Shown: piece by piece, positions 52,278 to 64,000 of the stretch | Layout: the number at the start of each line of letters is the position of its first letter | Numbering within the stretch: the first letter of the stretch is position 1 | NCBI GenBank assembly: GCA_008711295.1 | Contig: VUYV01000122.1 | Coordinates: 1,323,264 to 1,387,263, forward strand | Direction of reading: 5' to 3' | Length of the DNA: 64,000 nt | Source: Anarhynchus alexandrinus | Lineage: Eukaryota > Chordata > Aves > Charadriiformes > Charadriidae | Program-made: the position numbers and the translations under genes | Notes under the pieces: generated by a model | Seen by the model: the letters and a program-made list of their open reading frames with translations, nothing else | What the model was told of the DNA's origin: nothing | Database searches by the model: none

Positions 52278-52410
52278 ATTGATTAATCACTTGTTAATTA
52301 TCATTGATTAATCAATGATAATTAAGCAGGTCATAACATGCCTTTAAATATTAATCATTTGCATACATGAATATTTAGTCATTTATTAATATCTAGAGTA
52401 GATTAATTAT
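52278..52410. promoter_or_regulatory. Homeodomain/POU-like site cluster with 32-bp palindrome
   Basis: A perfect 32-bp palindrome (52,294-52,325) has half sites TTAATTATCATTGATT. The core ATTGATTAATCA also occurs once just upstream at about 52,279. Downstream come an octamer ATTTGCAT (52,357-52,364), ATTAATCA and several ATTAAT/TTAATTA words up to about 52,410. Such density of homeodomain and POU motifs is typical of developmental enhancers, but AT-rich DNA yields many such words by chance. The palindrome itself is exact. Confidence 0.4.
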
Positions 52411-53964
52411 CTGTGGTCTTTACTGTTAACTCATATAACTTGTACACTGTTTTTCTCTAGAACGTATTCATAATTTGAAATCATTTACCTGTATCTTTTT
52501 AATTCATTCTGTGTCAATTTCTTTTTGAGCTGCGGCATCGCTACTTTCAAAATGAAATCGCTTTCCTTTTTTTCTTTTTTTTTTTCTTCCCTGTGCTGCT
52601 TAACAGCTTGTGTCTGGGTTGGCTACCCACAGCTCAACCCTAGCTGTCCAGTTTTCTGAGGCACTCCCATTTTCCTGTTTTCAGCTTCTAGGGAAGGCGT
52701 GCTGAGGAGTAGATGTTTGACTTTTGACACAAATACAAGGTTAACATTTAGGCTGTGAACTTCTTTCACAACAAATACACCTTCCTTCTATTTGCTGCCT
52801 TACAGACTACTTTTGCCGTTAAGAATCTGTCAGTTTTAACTTCCTGTTTCTTTACTGATTCATATTCATACTAAAAATTAATAACAGTCAATATAGTGCT
52901 CTTTCTTTCTCTCTGCACTCCTATTGCTTTCTTTTCAGACCTCTCACCTGCAGCAGTGTATGTTGTTCTTTTCTTTTGAACCTTTTGACCTTCACATTAT
53001 AATATTGGGCCTCAGTGATTCAAAATCACTTCTTGTATTTAAAATGATAGACTGGATACTGTTGTACACCTTCTTGGAACTGTTGAAGCTCTTGGCACAC
53101 AGCTAGGTCTAGTGAGGATACACTGACATTTCTGCTTTAGGGAAAACATTTATTCTTCCAACACTTTGTCAAACTCTCTAGCTATCGTGCTATAGATAGA
53201 ACAATTTAATTTCTTCCTGTGGCTTTTTTGTCTCTTGCTACTGCTTGAAGCTTGTTCCCCCGTTGATGGAACTTCTGCAGCACCTTGTTTTTTGTCCTGT
53301 AACTTTCTCTTTTGCCCTTTCTGGTGATAGCAGAACCAGTTCCAAGGTTCTGGCTTTTATCCTTTCCTTACTGAGACTCTAGGAGAAGTCAGTGCACAGG
53401 ATTTGCAACGGATCCCTCTATAATATTTTTTTTGTCTCTAGGCTTGTGTGATTTATGTACAATGCTGTTCTCTTCCTACTCCTGCTGTCATCATCTGCCT
53501 TAATAGCATGGTTATGACGACGGATGCTATTATTAGTTTCATATGCTTGCATAGTATGGAACCATTATCATCTCTGTGGAAGAAAGGGAACTGAATGAGT
53601 CAAACATATGGGTTTCAGAGGAAGAGGTCTATGAGTCACAGTACTTTATTCTTCTGTCTTTAACTTCTTAGCCCCACCTCCCCAGTGTAAAATATCTCAT
53701 GAATTTCTGTACTGCCTTTCCTTTTGATTTCTGTGATATGGAACTATTCCTTGAATAGTTCAAACAGTTGCATCCAAGACTATTTTTGTTGAAAATCAAA
53801 CTCTAAATCTTAATCCATGTTAATTAGTGTTATCTAAAGATAATGGCCCTAAATAATGTATCAGTTCTGCTGTGCCTGGCTTCTTATGTGGCTTCTCATT
53901 TTGACTGCTAAATTCTTTTAGAGTGAATTTCCTCAGATGGATGACACATTTTAATTCTGAAATT

Positions 53965-54085
53965 ATATCAATGCAATATATATTGCATATAAATATATAT
54001 TATATACAATATATAATATATATTGTATCTGAATACACGAAAAACTATGACAATATATATGATATATAACATATATTATATTTAT
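53965..54085. repeat. AT-dinucleotide-rich, hairpin-prone tract
   Basis: The tract is almost pure A/T with an exact 18-bp palindrome ATGCAATATATATTGCAT (53,971-53,988) and near-palindromic ACAATATATAATATATATTGT soon after. It is a decayed (AT)n microsatellite that can form cruciforms. Confidence 0.75.
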
Positions 54086-54778
54086 TGAGGGTAAAAAGGA
54101 AAGTGTTCTTCCTAGGACTTAAAAATAGGAATATGTTGTTTTATTACTAATAGTGTAATTCCTGTCATATAAGCAGTTTTTCTCTTATGTGTGTTTAATT
54201 TGTTGTTAGTAAGATCCTATATCAATATAATGTAAGTGACAATGTCTGTTTCAGAATATATTACCAGGAGTTTCTTTGCCAGTTTTGAAGTTTTCTCAGA
54301 TCCAGTGCTAATGAAAATTTGTCTCAGTTGTCAATGTTAAGCCAGTTACATAAAAAGTCAGTGAAACAAAACCCCAAAACCCCAAAAATTTTGAAAGGCA
54401 TTTGAAAAAAGACAATGTGTCTAGCAGATTATGCAGAGAATCAGAGATTTGCTTTGAGGCATTTCCAAGATTCAGCATATTTAGATTGGAAAGAACACAC
54501 GATTAATTGTAATTAGTTTGAAGGTGCAATTGTTTGGTGCAAGTTCTTTGGAAGACAGTGATAGGTGTGAGGCTGGTTCCCAAATAAGGAAACACACCTC
54601 ACCTGTGAAGCACGCTAGCATAACTCTGTGGGATGACAGCCAATAAACTGAGATACTGGGGCAGGACAAGCAGCTGGGAGGTCACATGTGGTCATGGCAG
54701 TAACCCAGAAAGAATAGAGGAGGTTAGGTGTGGGGCATGAGGGTGGTGAAGACCAGAGCAGTGACAGTAAACTTAGGG

Positions 54779-54945
54779 AAAAAGCACTTGGCCTTTTTGA
54801 ACTTCATGAGGTTCGCACAGGCCCACCTCTCAAGCCTGTCCAGGTCTCACTGGACAGCATCCTTTCCCTCCAGCATGTCAACCACTCCACACAGCTTGGT
54901 GTCATCAGCAAACTTGATGAGGATGCACTCAATCCCACTTCCTCT
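54779..54945 (-). mobile_element. CR1 LINE ORF2 fragment with RT catalytic motif
   Basis: Read on the minus strand, the fragment encodes the FADDTKL motif (54,892-54,912), the [FY]xDD catalytic box of non-LTR reverse transcriptase, followed by CR1-typical residues (LCGVVDMLEG). An in-frame TGA at 54,847-54,849 breaks it, and the frame beyond holds LDRLERW-like and NLMKFKKAKC-like residues. It is only about 165 bases of an otherwise lost element. It is dead and of interest only as a repeat. Confidence 0.85.
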
Positions 54946-55254
54946 TAATTAAAATATTTTTAATAATGAGCAAATTTCTCCAAGCCTTAATTCCAGCCTC
55001 CTCTCTGCTTCTGTGGTTTACGTAATCTTGTGTTCAGTAGCATTGTTAACTTTTGGCACTCCCTTCATCTTTTACATACGCTTGTTAATTTTTTTCTTAA
55101 TGTGGAATGTAAGCTTTCTGGTTCTATATATGTACACTGTGAAAAGGATTTCTAAGAGTAGCATAATATTTAAAACATGAACTTCCACTACAGGGTTTGC
55201 CTTGTAACAACATGGACAGGTATGCTTCAAGTGAGAACACTAATTTTCTTAGGG

Positions 55255-55622
55255 GTAGAATTGTAGGATCATAGGGTATTTCAGCTTGGAAGGGGCCTCA
55301 GGAGGTCTCAAGTTCAATCCCCTGCTAAGAGGGGAGTTAGCTACAAGGTCAGACCAGGTTGCCCAGGGCATTATCCAGTCATGTCTCAAACCTCCAAGGA
55401 TGTAGACTGAACAACCTCTCTGGGCAACCTGCTCCACTGACTGACTGGCCTCATGGGGTAAAAGTTTTTCCTTATATCCAGTCTGAACCTCTCTTATTTC
55501 AAACTATACCTGTTGCCTTTTGCGCTTCCACCATGGGCTGTTGAAGGGCCTGGCTCCATCTTCTTGGTAACCACTCCTAGGTACTAGCAGCCTGCTGCTA
55601 AGCTACCCTAAGCCTGTCTCCG
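55255..55622 (-). mobile_element. CR1 LINE 3' fragment (minus)
   Basis: On the plus strand it reads as antisense CR1: GATCATAGGGTATTTCAGCT, GGAAGGGGCCTCAGGAGGTC, then CTCTGGGCAACCTGCTCCAC, AAGTTTTTCCTTATATCCAG and CTCCTAGGTACTAGCAGCCT. This order is the standard antisense CR1 3' third. The 3' end lies at the left. It is moderately diverged, with no coding capacity. Confidence 0.9.
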
Positions 55623-55921
55623 GACAAGGCAAGACAGCGAATCGGGCCCGGGATCCATTTAGCAGCAGGACAAGAAGCAGGAGTCAGGGGGGGTTATACA
55701 GGAGACAAACTATCTACAATGTAGAAGTTCAGCCAGAAAACAGGACCAGAGACAAGGGTGGAGACAACCATACATATGATGCAGCTCAGGCAAGGACTGA
55801 AGGTCTAGACCTGAGCTGAAATGTAGCTCCTGCAGCAGTGTGCAAGGGAGTGCAGTGGATAGAGACCTCAGGTGAAGCTGGTCAAGGCCATTAAAGTTTA
55901 TTAGTGCAATGAAGGCCCACA

Positions 55922-56100
55922 AATCACGGAATCACAGAATCACAGAATTTTCAGAGTTGGAAGGGACCTCTAGAGATCCTCTAGTCCAACTCCCCTGCTA
56001 AAGCAGGATTGCCTAGAGCACATTACTCAGGACTGCATCCAGGCGGGTTTTGAAAATCTCCAGAGAAGGGGACTCCACAACATTTTCCTTATTCACCATT
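55922..56100 (-). mobile_element. CR1 LINE 3' end (minus)
   Basis: It starts with tandem antisense terminal repeats (ATCACGGAATCACAGAATCACAGAATT), then GAGTTGGAAGGGACCTCTAG, CTAGTCCAACTCCCCTGCTA, AGCAGGATTGCCTAGAGCAC and CAGAGAAGGGGACTCCACAA. This is a textbook antisense CR1 3' end. It is the third minus-oriented CR1 piece within 1.3 kb. Similarity fades after about 56,090. Confidence 0.93.
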
Positions 56101-59100
56101 TTACTATGAATGTAGCACTAGAAGATCTCGTTGCCCTTAATGTCCCTTGGCAACTCTCAACTCTGACTGAGCTTTGGATTTCCTGACACCGTTGTTTGTC
56201 CCTGTTCCCCCCACATATATAGTGCCATTTTTCATTGGATGTCTGCCTTGAGTTTCACGCTTAGCCAGGATGAGTCTTCTGATATCTCTGCTTGTTTTCT
56301 TAAGTATTGGGATGGACTATTCTTGTACTGTGAAGATGTCATCTTTAAAGACCTGGCAGCTTTTATGAGCTCCTCTGCCCTTCAGAGCTGTCTGCCACAA
56401 GATTGCACCTGCTAGTTTTCGGAATAAGGTGGTAGCAGCTACAACTAACTGGGTGGATTCCTTGTTCTGCACTTTGCTTTGTATGTGCTTTCTTATTTGG
56501 TTTTTGTTTATCAGTTTTTTGTGTCTTTTAACTCTGGGTGAAAATGCCTGATTTTTTTACCACAAAACAACAAATTACCAATGTGCTGGGTGGGAAGCAC
56601 CATTAGTTAAGTCAAGTACTTTCACCAGTAAAGTAAAGTTGTCTGGGGTGTCTACATTTTACTAGCTTATTTTTAAACCTCCCGAATTTTTTAATATGAA
56701 GTTCCATGGTGTTATATATTTGTCTTATTGCCTTCTCAATGCTTTCATTCTGCAGTGGAAGCAAGACCCTACTTTTCTCAAGGAACAACATACACTCCTC
56801 CATCCCGCTTGTCTATGTATACTTTCTGGCATCAGATATCTGAAGCTTAGAACTTACTTTTGTAATAATAAAACGATGTAACAGAACTAGAGAGTAAACA
56901 TCACTTTCAGTCCAATGTCATTGCCTTTTCCCAAAACCAGCTTTGCCAAAGTAACTAATGACTTGGCAAAATAAGGGGATTCCATGAGCCTGCACTTCAT
57001 TATTATGTATTGAACAGATGTAAAAAGTTCATGGTGACTTAGTTTGCTATGGTTTATTTCTAAATAGGTAGTTTTTTTAAAACTGTGTAGCTGAACCCAA
57101 GAAATGACAGATTGTTCCTGGCCCTGATGAATACCCACAGGAATGAGGAAGGCGAAAAGGGATCTGTTGCCACCTGTGTGCATGACACCACTTCAGGCTG
57201 TTCTTTATACTTGTTCTCCTTTGATGTTATGGTTGTTTTGACATATAGGGAAGAACTTGCAAAAATACCAGGGTGTGATGGTATAAGCACAACATCTTAA
57301 AAGCACTGGGAACTCCTACAGTAATCAGGAAGGCTGAGTGTGTTTTCCCAAAAGCAAATATCATTCCATTCCACCTCCAGTGTAGGCCAATGTCACAATC
57401 TGGCCCTTCTACTTTTAATTCTGAAGAAGATACTTTCTGTCCCTCCTGAGATTTATGCCTTCCATAAGTGTGTTTTGAGCACTGCTGGACTCAGATTTAG
57501 ACTCTGGGTGTGATCTTCTGCCACCACAGGCCATTGTACATTTTGTAAAACACGGTGGAACTGATAAAAGGGAAAAAGGGCATCCAGGTGAATTGCCAGA
57601 AGCAGTCCTCAGGTTTCATGAGCCTCCTGAAAATAAGATAGGAAAAAGAATATACTTTGCCACCTTGATGTTAGTGTATTGTAATGTGGCTACCTGAAAC
57701 TCCTACAGTTCCGTATTTTCGACCTTAGTATCTTTTGTTTAAAGCTAGCTTTTAATTAGGTGTATATGGTGGGAAGTCTATTAAATAAGAAACATTGTCC
57801 TTGCCAAATGCACAATTATATTCCTCCTTACCTAAACAGTGAACTGTTTGAACACAAATAGTTTTCATCTAGTATAAGAGACCCTGTGGTAGACGAACAT
57901 CTAAATGCCTAGATAAACTTCTAAATGCATATAAATGTTTATTCCAACTGTGTTCCCAAACAGATCTTTCAAGGCAAGAAAACTAAATAGAATTATATCC
58001 TAGACAGAATGCACAATGCAGTAAAGTTTGTTTCAAACTTAACTCTGGAATTAAATTGGCAAAACAAGCAAACTGCAATTCAAAAACCAGACATTACAAT
58101 ACATACATCAGGGAGAAAATGCTCTGTCACCTGGGGAGTATTTCAAATGTTGATTCCTCAGGAGGATTTCTATGTGATACATTTAATATACTGTCAGATA
58201 TAAAATTTTGTTAAAATTTTGTGTATCTCATTGAAAGATTATTTATCTGTTGTCCATTTACTCTTAAGTAATACTTTACTGGGATGACTTCAATTCCATT
58301 TTTGAAAGTTGTTATGTAGATGGGAAATACTTGCTCAGGTAACTTGCTCAGCAGTGTTTTTTGGTTTAAATGGAAATAGCTTGCCTGGGTAAATAACTGC
58401 ATGGTTAGACCAGTTGTTCCTCCATTTTCTTAGTCTTTTATTCTGTCTGCAAATCATCAAACATGTATCTGCTCACTCTTAGATGACTGTAGAAGGAAAA
58501 AAATTTCATTCTTCAAACACACTGACACGGATTTTATCTGATAGGACATTCTCTGGTTCAGTGGGATTTCCAAATTTATGAAAATTCTGTATCAAGTATT
58601 GAGGGTTGAGGTCTTTACTGAAAGGAAAAGAAAAAATTGTAACTCTCTAACAAAGGCTTAACTAGTGTGTGAGTGCTTTCTTTTACTTATTTTAAAATCT
58701 GAATTTAAAATATTTTCTGGTTTCCCTCCTGTCCCCTTTCTCAGTCTTTTTGTATTGTCTTGGGTGATCAGACCTTGCTAGAGCTGCATAAGTAGTGATG
58801 ACAGCAGAAAATGCTTCAAAGATAGCCCTTAAGCCCTTAAGAATATGTTGCTGATGTGCGCAGCAAAAAAGAGAGGCTAGTTAGAAGGGGAAAATTACTG
58901 GGAAAAAGGAAATGTCTGCTCAAAAACACTGCCAAAAGGCCTGTCAGCCTGGAAGTTGGAGGCTAGGAACTAGCCCTGTGAACCAGAAACATCCTTGAAA
59001 AGTGGACTGGGTATCTTTGAAGTACAGCTTGGAAATGTAGAAGCCAGAACCACACTGAGATACCAGCAATGGGTGCAAAACAAGGAACTGAAACGGCAAC

Positions 59101-59170
59101 TTCTTGTCTGAGAAGGCGGAAAACAGTCTAGAAAAATAAAATTGCTCTGAAAGAAAAGAAAACATCATCA
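56100..59170. other. AT-rich stretch without supported features
   Basis: Only short chance open frames are present. I see no repeat that I recognise and no RNA gene. Confidence 0.4.
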
Positions 59171-59179
59171 CCTGTTGGC

Positions 59180-60096
59180 TGTTACAGGTGAAAAATTGAA
59201 ATTAATAGCATCTCTTGGCTGCTTGGATTGGTATGTCCTACTGCCTCTTATGTTACAAAAAGGACTTAATTTTTATCCCAAAAGGACCCTCTCTCTCTGA
59301 GAACATCCTGTGCTGCACGTACTTTTCCTTTTTCCTAAACAGGCTGAATCCTCTGCAGGGGCTTTCTACGAGATCTTGTACTGTCCCCGAGGATGCCCGT
59401 CTGACTCCAGACTCCGTGATGCAGATCACCTCTGAAGGGAGGCTCTGTCTGTTATCTTACTGGTCCCCCTTTGGGCCCCCTTTTGGGGTCAGTTTGGTTT
59501 GTCCTCCCACCGCTGGGACATTTGGGTTCCCCTCTGGGATTGCTTTGTCCTCCCCTTTGGGATGGTTTTGTCCCTTCTGAAATCTAATTCATTTGATATG
59601 AATTTATCTTACATAGGTAATATTTATCTTGTATCTCTTATAGATATTTCTTTCTATCTATCTACCTGTCTATCTCCATATAAGTAATCTATTACATCTG
59701 CTGCTACATTGTTGACAAATTGCTTCACTAATGATAAGTTTATAGCAAACTGTAATGGTATATACCTACTTGGCTGTTGCTTTTATTAATTTTTTTATTG
59801 ATTGCTATACAATTGATTACTGCTATTATTGATTGTTCCTATACCTTTGATTGATATTATATTATTGCTGATAGTAATTTGTAATAGCTTGATATATATA
59901 TTATATTTGTTTTGCTAGTGGTGATTTTGTGGTATACTTGCTACTGGTGATTTGTGTGCCATTTGTGGTGATCTGTAGTAAACTAGAGAAAATTAGAGGA
60001 TGAAGTTTCTGTGTCCTTGTGTATTATGGAATCTTACAAACTCATGGTGGTGGTCTCTATACACCCACAGATCGGGTAACCCTTTAGTTTGTGACA
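59180..60096 (+). mobile_element. Candidate solo LTR of an endogenous retrovirus (about 917 bp)
   Basis: The segment starts TGTTACA and ends TGTGACA, an imperfect terminal inverted repeat (6 of 7 pairs) with the TG...CA ends of an LTR. Flanking six-mers GTTGGC (left) and GTTGTG (right) match at four of six positions, compatible with a worn target duplication. The 5' part is GC-richer with repeated CCCCTTTGGG/GGGACATTTGGG words (59,460-59,580). The middle is ATTGATT/GATAT-rich. The 3' end reads CACCCACAGATCGGGTAACC, which resembles U5 ends of avian endogenous retroviruses as I remember them. There are no gag, pol or env remains beside it. Family assignment is not possible by eye, and orientation is inferred from the U5-like end. 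Confidence 0.4.
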
Positions 60097-60099
60097 GTT

Positions 60100-63000
60100 G
60101 TGCATGATTATATAAATTTTGTATTCAGATTCAAACTCGCGATTTTTTAAAACCAGATATATTGATCTATTTTAATGAATAACTTTTGTGAAAAACATTT
60201 TGCCTGTGCTGTCATGCCCCAATGACATGCGACATTGAGACAGATATTATTTTGCTGAAACTGGTCTGAATGACGAGCGAGCTATTCCTTTGCACTGGGG
60301 CATCTTTTGGGTGTTCACTCCATGCCACTTCTCTTTTGGGATACCAAGTTAAGCTGCTATGTTAAATCCATTCTGACAACCCATATATAGTTTTAGGGAG
60401 CCATCCAGCAATACAAGCAGTTACTTTCAATGCTTAAAAACCCAATGACTTTATTTTCTCCATTAACAAGGTATTTCTTTTAGGTGTTTTCTTAAGTATC
60501 TAAAAGAAAGTACAGTGAGGTTCTTAATAGCATTGTCTACCTTAAAGATATAATTTTGTAGTACTGGGAATGAAAGCCAGTGGTGAAGCATCTAAGCAGC
60601 GTTAAGAATTTTCAGAACTTGTGTTGCAAGGCTCTTGGGAGATTACATTTCCTTTTCCATTACACTTGAACTCTGTCACTTTTCACCATAATATTTTCAC
60701 ATCTAATGATTTCTTTGACCTATGAGAGCAAACCAGTGGTAACTGTAAGCCTTATTTTGTGACTGTAGCTTTCCTTTCTTTCACTTGTTCTAATCTCCAC
60801 TTTGCTGTGAAGAACAATGAAATTGCCTGCAAGTCTCCATCAATATCGATGTTAATATTAATACTTATTTTTCAGCCTGGAGCTGTAAGACTCACTGTGA
60901 CTGTGACTCACTTATTGCACTTAACTTTGATCTGCCTCACTTTTTGTCTTTTTTATTTTTTTTCTGGCTGCAGAGGACACACCTTCAGTTCTGACCTTCC
61001 TGTAATCGTTTTCAAATTTTTATTTTAGACAAATAGCTGGGGAGCTACAGGTAATGATAACTATGACTCTTTGATTTGATGTAGAGAAGGTATATTACTA
61101 GAAACTTCTGAACCATGTTTTCAAATAGGGATAAAATTTAGTACAAAGATATGTCTTTCCAACCTAGGTGTGTTATGTAGTAAGCTAAAACCTCTTACAA
61201 AGCAGGTTTTCTGGAAAAGTAATCTAAGACTTCTGCAGGGCCAAACAGAGAGCTCGGTGCCTAGTCCTTAATTCTCTTATGTGTCTTAGAAAATGCTCCT
61301 CTTTGTTAAGGCCTTTGTGGGGAAAAAAGACCAGAAATTCAATCAGAAAAGTTGTCAAGATGTATGTTTTTAGAAGCTCCTTTTAAAAAAAATTTCCTGC
61401 TGGGTTGGAGAAAAATAGTTAATGTTCCAAGAGCTCTTATCCTGGTGCCATTTAGAGCCTTGAGAGTGTTATTATACTTCCACATGTTCTTAATCCCTGT
61501 ATCTTCTCTGATTTGGATTTACAAGGTTGAAATGGAAAGCATTTGCAAACATGATCTCATGCCAGCTGAAAAGTCTGAAGAGAAGATTTGATCATATCAC
61601 ATTGAGATACTCTAGCAACTAAGAAGGAGAATGACTAAGCAAAAAGCATTTTCCAGTGTCGATCATTCTTTTATGTTGAAATATTCTTTACCTATTAACA
61701 GTAATAAGATAGCTGAAAAGGAAAATTTTAAATGCCACCTCATACCCAAGAAATCAGATTTTAATTTAAAAGATAGAAAAATTGGAAATTTTATCTGATT
61801 CCTGTTAATTTTTTTAAAAATCAGAGCCAAAGTCAAGCTTCTGCAGATAATCTAGGTTTATTTTCGTTGAAGGGCTATGGTAATAAAAGTCCTAATGGAC
61901 AGCTATGTTTCTCTATATATTTGAATAATTTTTTCTTGAAAGTAAATGCTATGTTTTGTGAAGGTAGGTATTTCTCTCTACAAGACCCAAGCTAACTGTT
62001 CTGTTGAAATGCACTGGACTAACAGCTGTGGAAAGCATAATTCTCTATTTAATTAGTAGATAGAACTCAAGTAATTACAATTTGGTGGGTTTTTGTACAC
62101 TGTTCTACTAACGAGTCTCAGTTCTGCTCTGGGGTAATCACCTATATCTCAAGAATTATGGTTTATCTGTGTATAACCATCAAGTTTTAGTCAACTTGCA
62201 CTTTGCTAGTGAAGCCGAAGTACTGAATGCCTCTAAATATAAAATGCCCTACAATCATTGGTTTCATCAATGAAAAGGCAAGTCGGTCACAGGTTTTGGC
62301 TTTGTATGAGGTTGGTTTTTTTTTTACAAAGATTTAACATGGGCCACAAAACAGGCATTAGAAGACTGTTCTGGTTAAAGCTGTCGTTTAATTTTGAGTT
62401 AGTTTATTTGTAATGCTGTTATACTGAGAATCAACAGGATCTATTATTAAAAAATATCTTCCCACAAAGAAGGCTGGGTTGACCACCAAAAACTATTCCA
62501 TATGATTCAGATAGTTTGGATCCATGTGGCATACCGTGTAGTTATTGATGTACAATTCTTTCTTACAGGCATTAGCTTTGATGTTTGCTCTCACCATTTC
62601 ATTAATCAAATTCTTTCTCATTTTAAATGTAATATGCATAGTAATCTTTCCACTTCCATGGATATGGATTCTATCTTTATTTAATCCACACAGCTTTTAT
62701 AAGTAAATCTTAACTTCTAAATTAAGAAAGGGGTGGTTTAACATCGCTTGTTTATATGCAGGCAGAAATACCTTATCTGTGATTTTTTTATAATGTTGTT
62801 TGTAAGCTCTGGAGATACTAATGCTAATTTCGTCTTTGTTATACTCCTGGATAATCTGTTCTGTGGCTTTGTGCATTGCTGACACACAGCGTTCAGAGTG
62901 CTTTTCCTTAGTGAAGCCTGTTGTTTAGTCTTACTATCACTAAAGCTTGTTATCGTTTATCCTGCTCGTTCAGCTGCCAGGTTCGATCCCTGTCCATCAA

Positions 63001-64000
63001 GTTTCCCTAATGCCTCATGTCTTTACTTGCCTGAAACTGTTAGAACATAACTACATAATTTTATTTAGTAGCATAATCTGTTTTTAGCTTAGAAAGATAA
63101 TAGCCGATCATGTGTGTATGAACATTTACAGCTTACTTTGTGTTGTGGTGTAGTGTTTAGTATTTAGGACACTGAAAAATAAAGGAAGTGCAAGGGTAAA
63201 ACAAAAAGGGAAAACTGTGGAACAGAATATAACAGAAAAAAAAAAAGTAGATATTTCAGGACAAGATTTCTAATATATTTCCCTTTCTAGGAAGTGAAAT
63301 AAAATGGACTTAGCTCCTGACTTGGCTTGATCATCTGCGCAAAGGGATGTGGGAGAATAAGAAACTTCTTCACCTGACTGTGCATGGACTACCTCGGCAC
63401 TGGATCTCCTTGTGCAGGAGTAAGTACATGTCATGTAGTCATTATTTCTCCCATTTATACGAGGATGGAGAAGCCAACTCTTTACCTCCTGAATCATATT
63501 TATCAGAACAGCTGAGTCGACAAGGAAGAGAGAGGTCAAGGAGCACTGGGATGTGCAATGGTGTGAACTGGCAGCAATCCTCTTATACTGGTATAAAACG
63601 ATAGCTTGTGGATATTCTCTTCAGAGTCTTTCAAATCCTCTAGCTGTGAGTTGCTGACAGCGGATTCCAGAAATAATATTCCACTCCACATTTTCTCAGA
63701 ATAAGTGGTTAGTTCATGGTACCAATTATTCAAGCAGGCAAAACAGACATTGCATCCATGAAATTATCTCTATTTCTAAGAAAGAAATGTAACTGAGCAA
63801 AGAGGCAGTTATGGCACCACTACGCCTGTTCAATATACAGGTGTATAAAAGTATTCTATAAAAACTACTTCTGGAATGAAGTACTGCATAGTAGAAATAG
63901 GAAAGGCTCGATCAGGTGCTCAACTTACAAGGCTAATTTTTCAAAAACAGAAGGCTGATCTGAGCTTGCAGACATGCACAAAACCGCATCTGTGCATACA
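60100..64000. other. AT-rich stretch without supported features
   Basis: No exon, transposon or RNA gene can be supported. A tRNA B-box-like word (GGTTCGATCC, 62,979-62,988) occurs without an A box. The open frames near 63.3-63.7 kb overlap on both strands and look like chance. Confidence 0.4.

Noticed and set aside
54728..54952. Two plus-strand frames of 74 and 72 codons
   Set aside because: They are antisense to the CR1 reverse-transcriptase fragment, a common source of false gene calls in birds.
59215..59687. Open frames of 121 and 62 codons on the plus strand
   Set aside because: They lie within the candidate LTR and follow its internal repeats. There is no resemblance to a protein family.
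62941..63000. tRNA or tRNA-derived SINE suggested by GGTTCGATCC
   Set aside because: Only a B-box-like word is present. There is no A box at the right spacing and the flanking bases do not fold as a cloverleaf.
63270..63733. Overlapping frames on both strands near the right edge
   Set aside because: They overlap each other antisense, have no splice signals and match nothing known to me.
1..64000. CRISPR arrays, operons, phage or plasmid features
   Set aside because: The window is vertebrate-type DNA with CR1 elements. No direct-repeat/spacer array or compact gene cluster exists.

Overview
This window is nuclear DNA of an amniote, most likely a bird. It is AT-rich, has no dense coding and contains one GC-rich island. 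Its recognisable interspersed repeats are mostly CR1-type LINE fragments: 3' ends with the usual TTCTRTGAT-like termini at 42.2-42.6 kb and 55.2-56.1 kb, an RT-domain scrap at 54.8 kb, and older CR1/L3-like pieces at 38.4 and 41.3-42.1 kb. The low repeat density and absence of L1/Alu-type elements fit a bird better than a mammal. Nothing prokaryotic, viral-genomic or CRISPR-like is present.

Layout. Positions 1-19,000 are AT-rich and intron-like with no convincing exon. About 19,320-22,010 is a CpG-island promoter region containing an 88-base assembly gap, G-runs, CACCC/GC boxes, CCAAT boxes and short triplet and tetramer repeats. Inside it, on the minus strand, is the only protein-coding exon I can support: a start codon at 20,343, about 20 codons of a short hydrophobic N-terminus and a possible splice donor at 20,282. 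That gene would run leftwards out of the window through a very long first intron. On the plus side, possible splice donors at 21,569 and 21,807 suggest a divergent transcript running right. Positions 22,000-64,000 are again intron-like or intergenic, with LINE fragments, a candidate solo LTR (59,180-60,096), a 32-bp perfect palindrome inside a homeodomain/POU-like AT-rich cluster (52.3 kb) and simple repeats.

How it fits together. Judged by eye on sample lines, the plus strand is A-over-T (and C-over-G) rich left of the island and mostly T-over-A rich to its right. That is the skew expected from two long transcription units diverging from the island. I cannot name the gene. No known full-length protein is encoded in this window; the many 60-150 codon open frames are chance frames in AT-rich or GC-rich sequence. 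The least secure but most testable items are three candidate plus-strand exons (24,718, 25,558 and 35,954).
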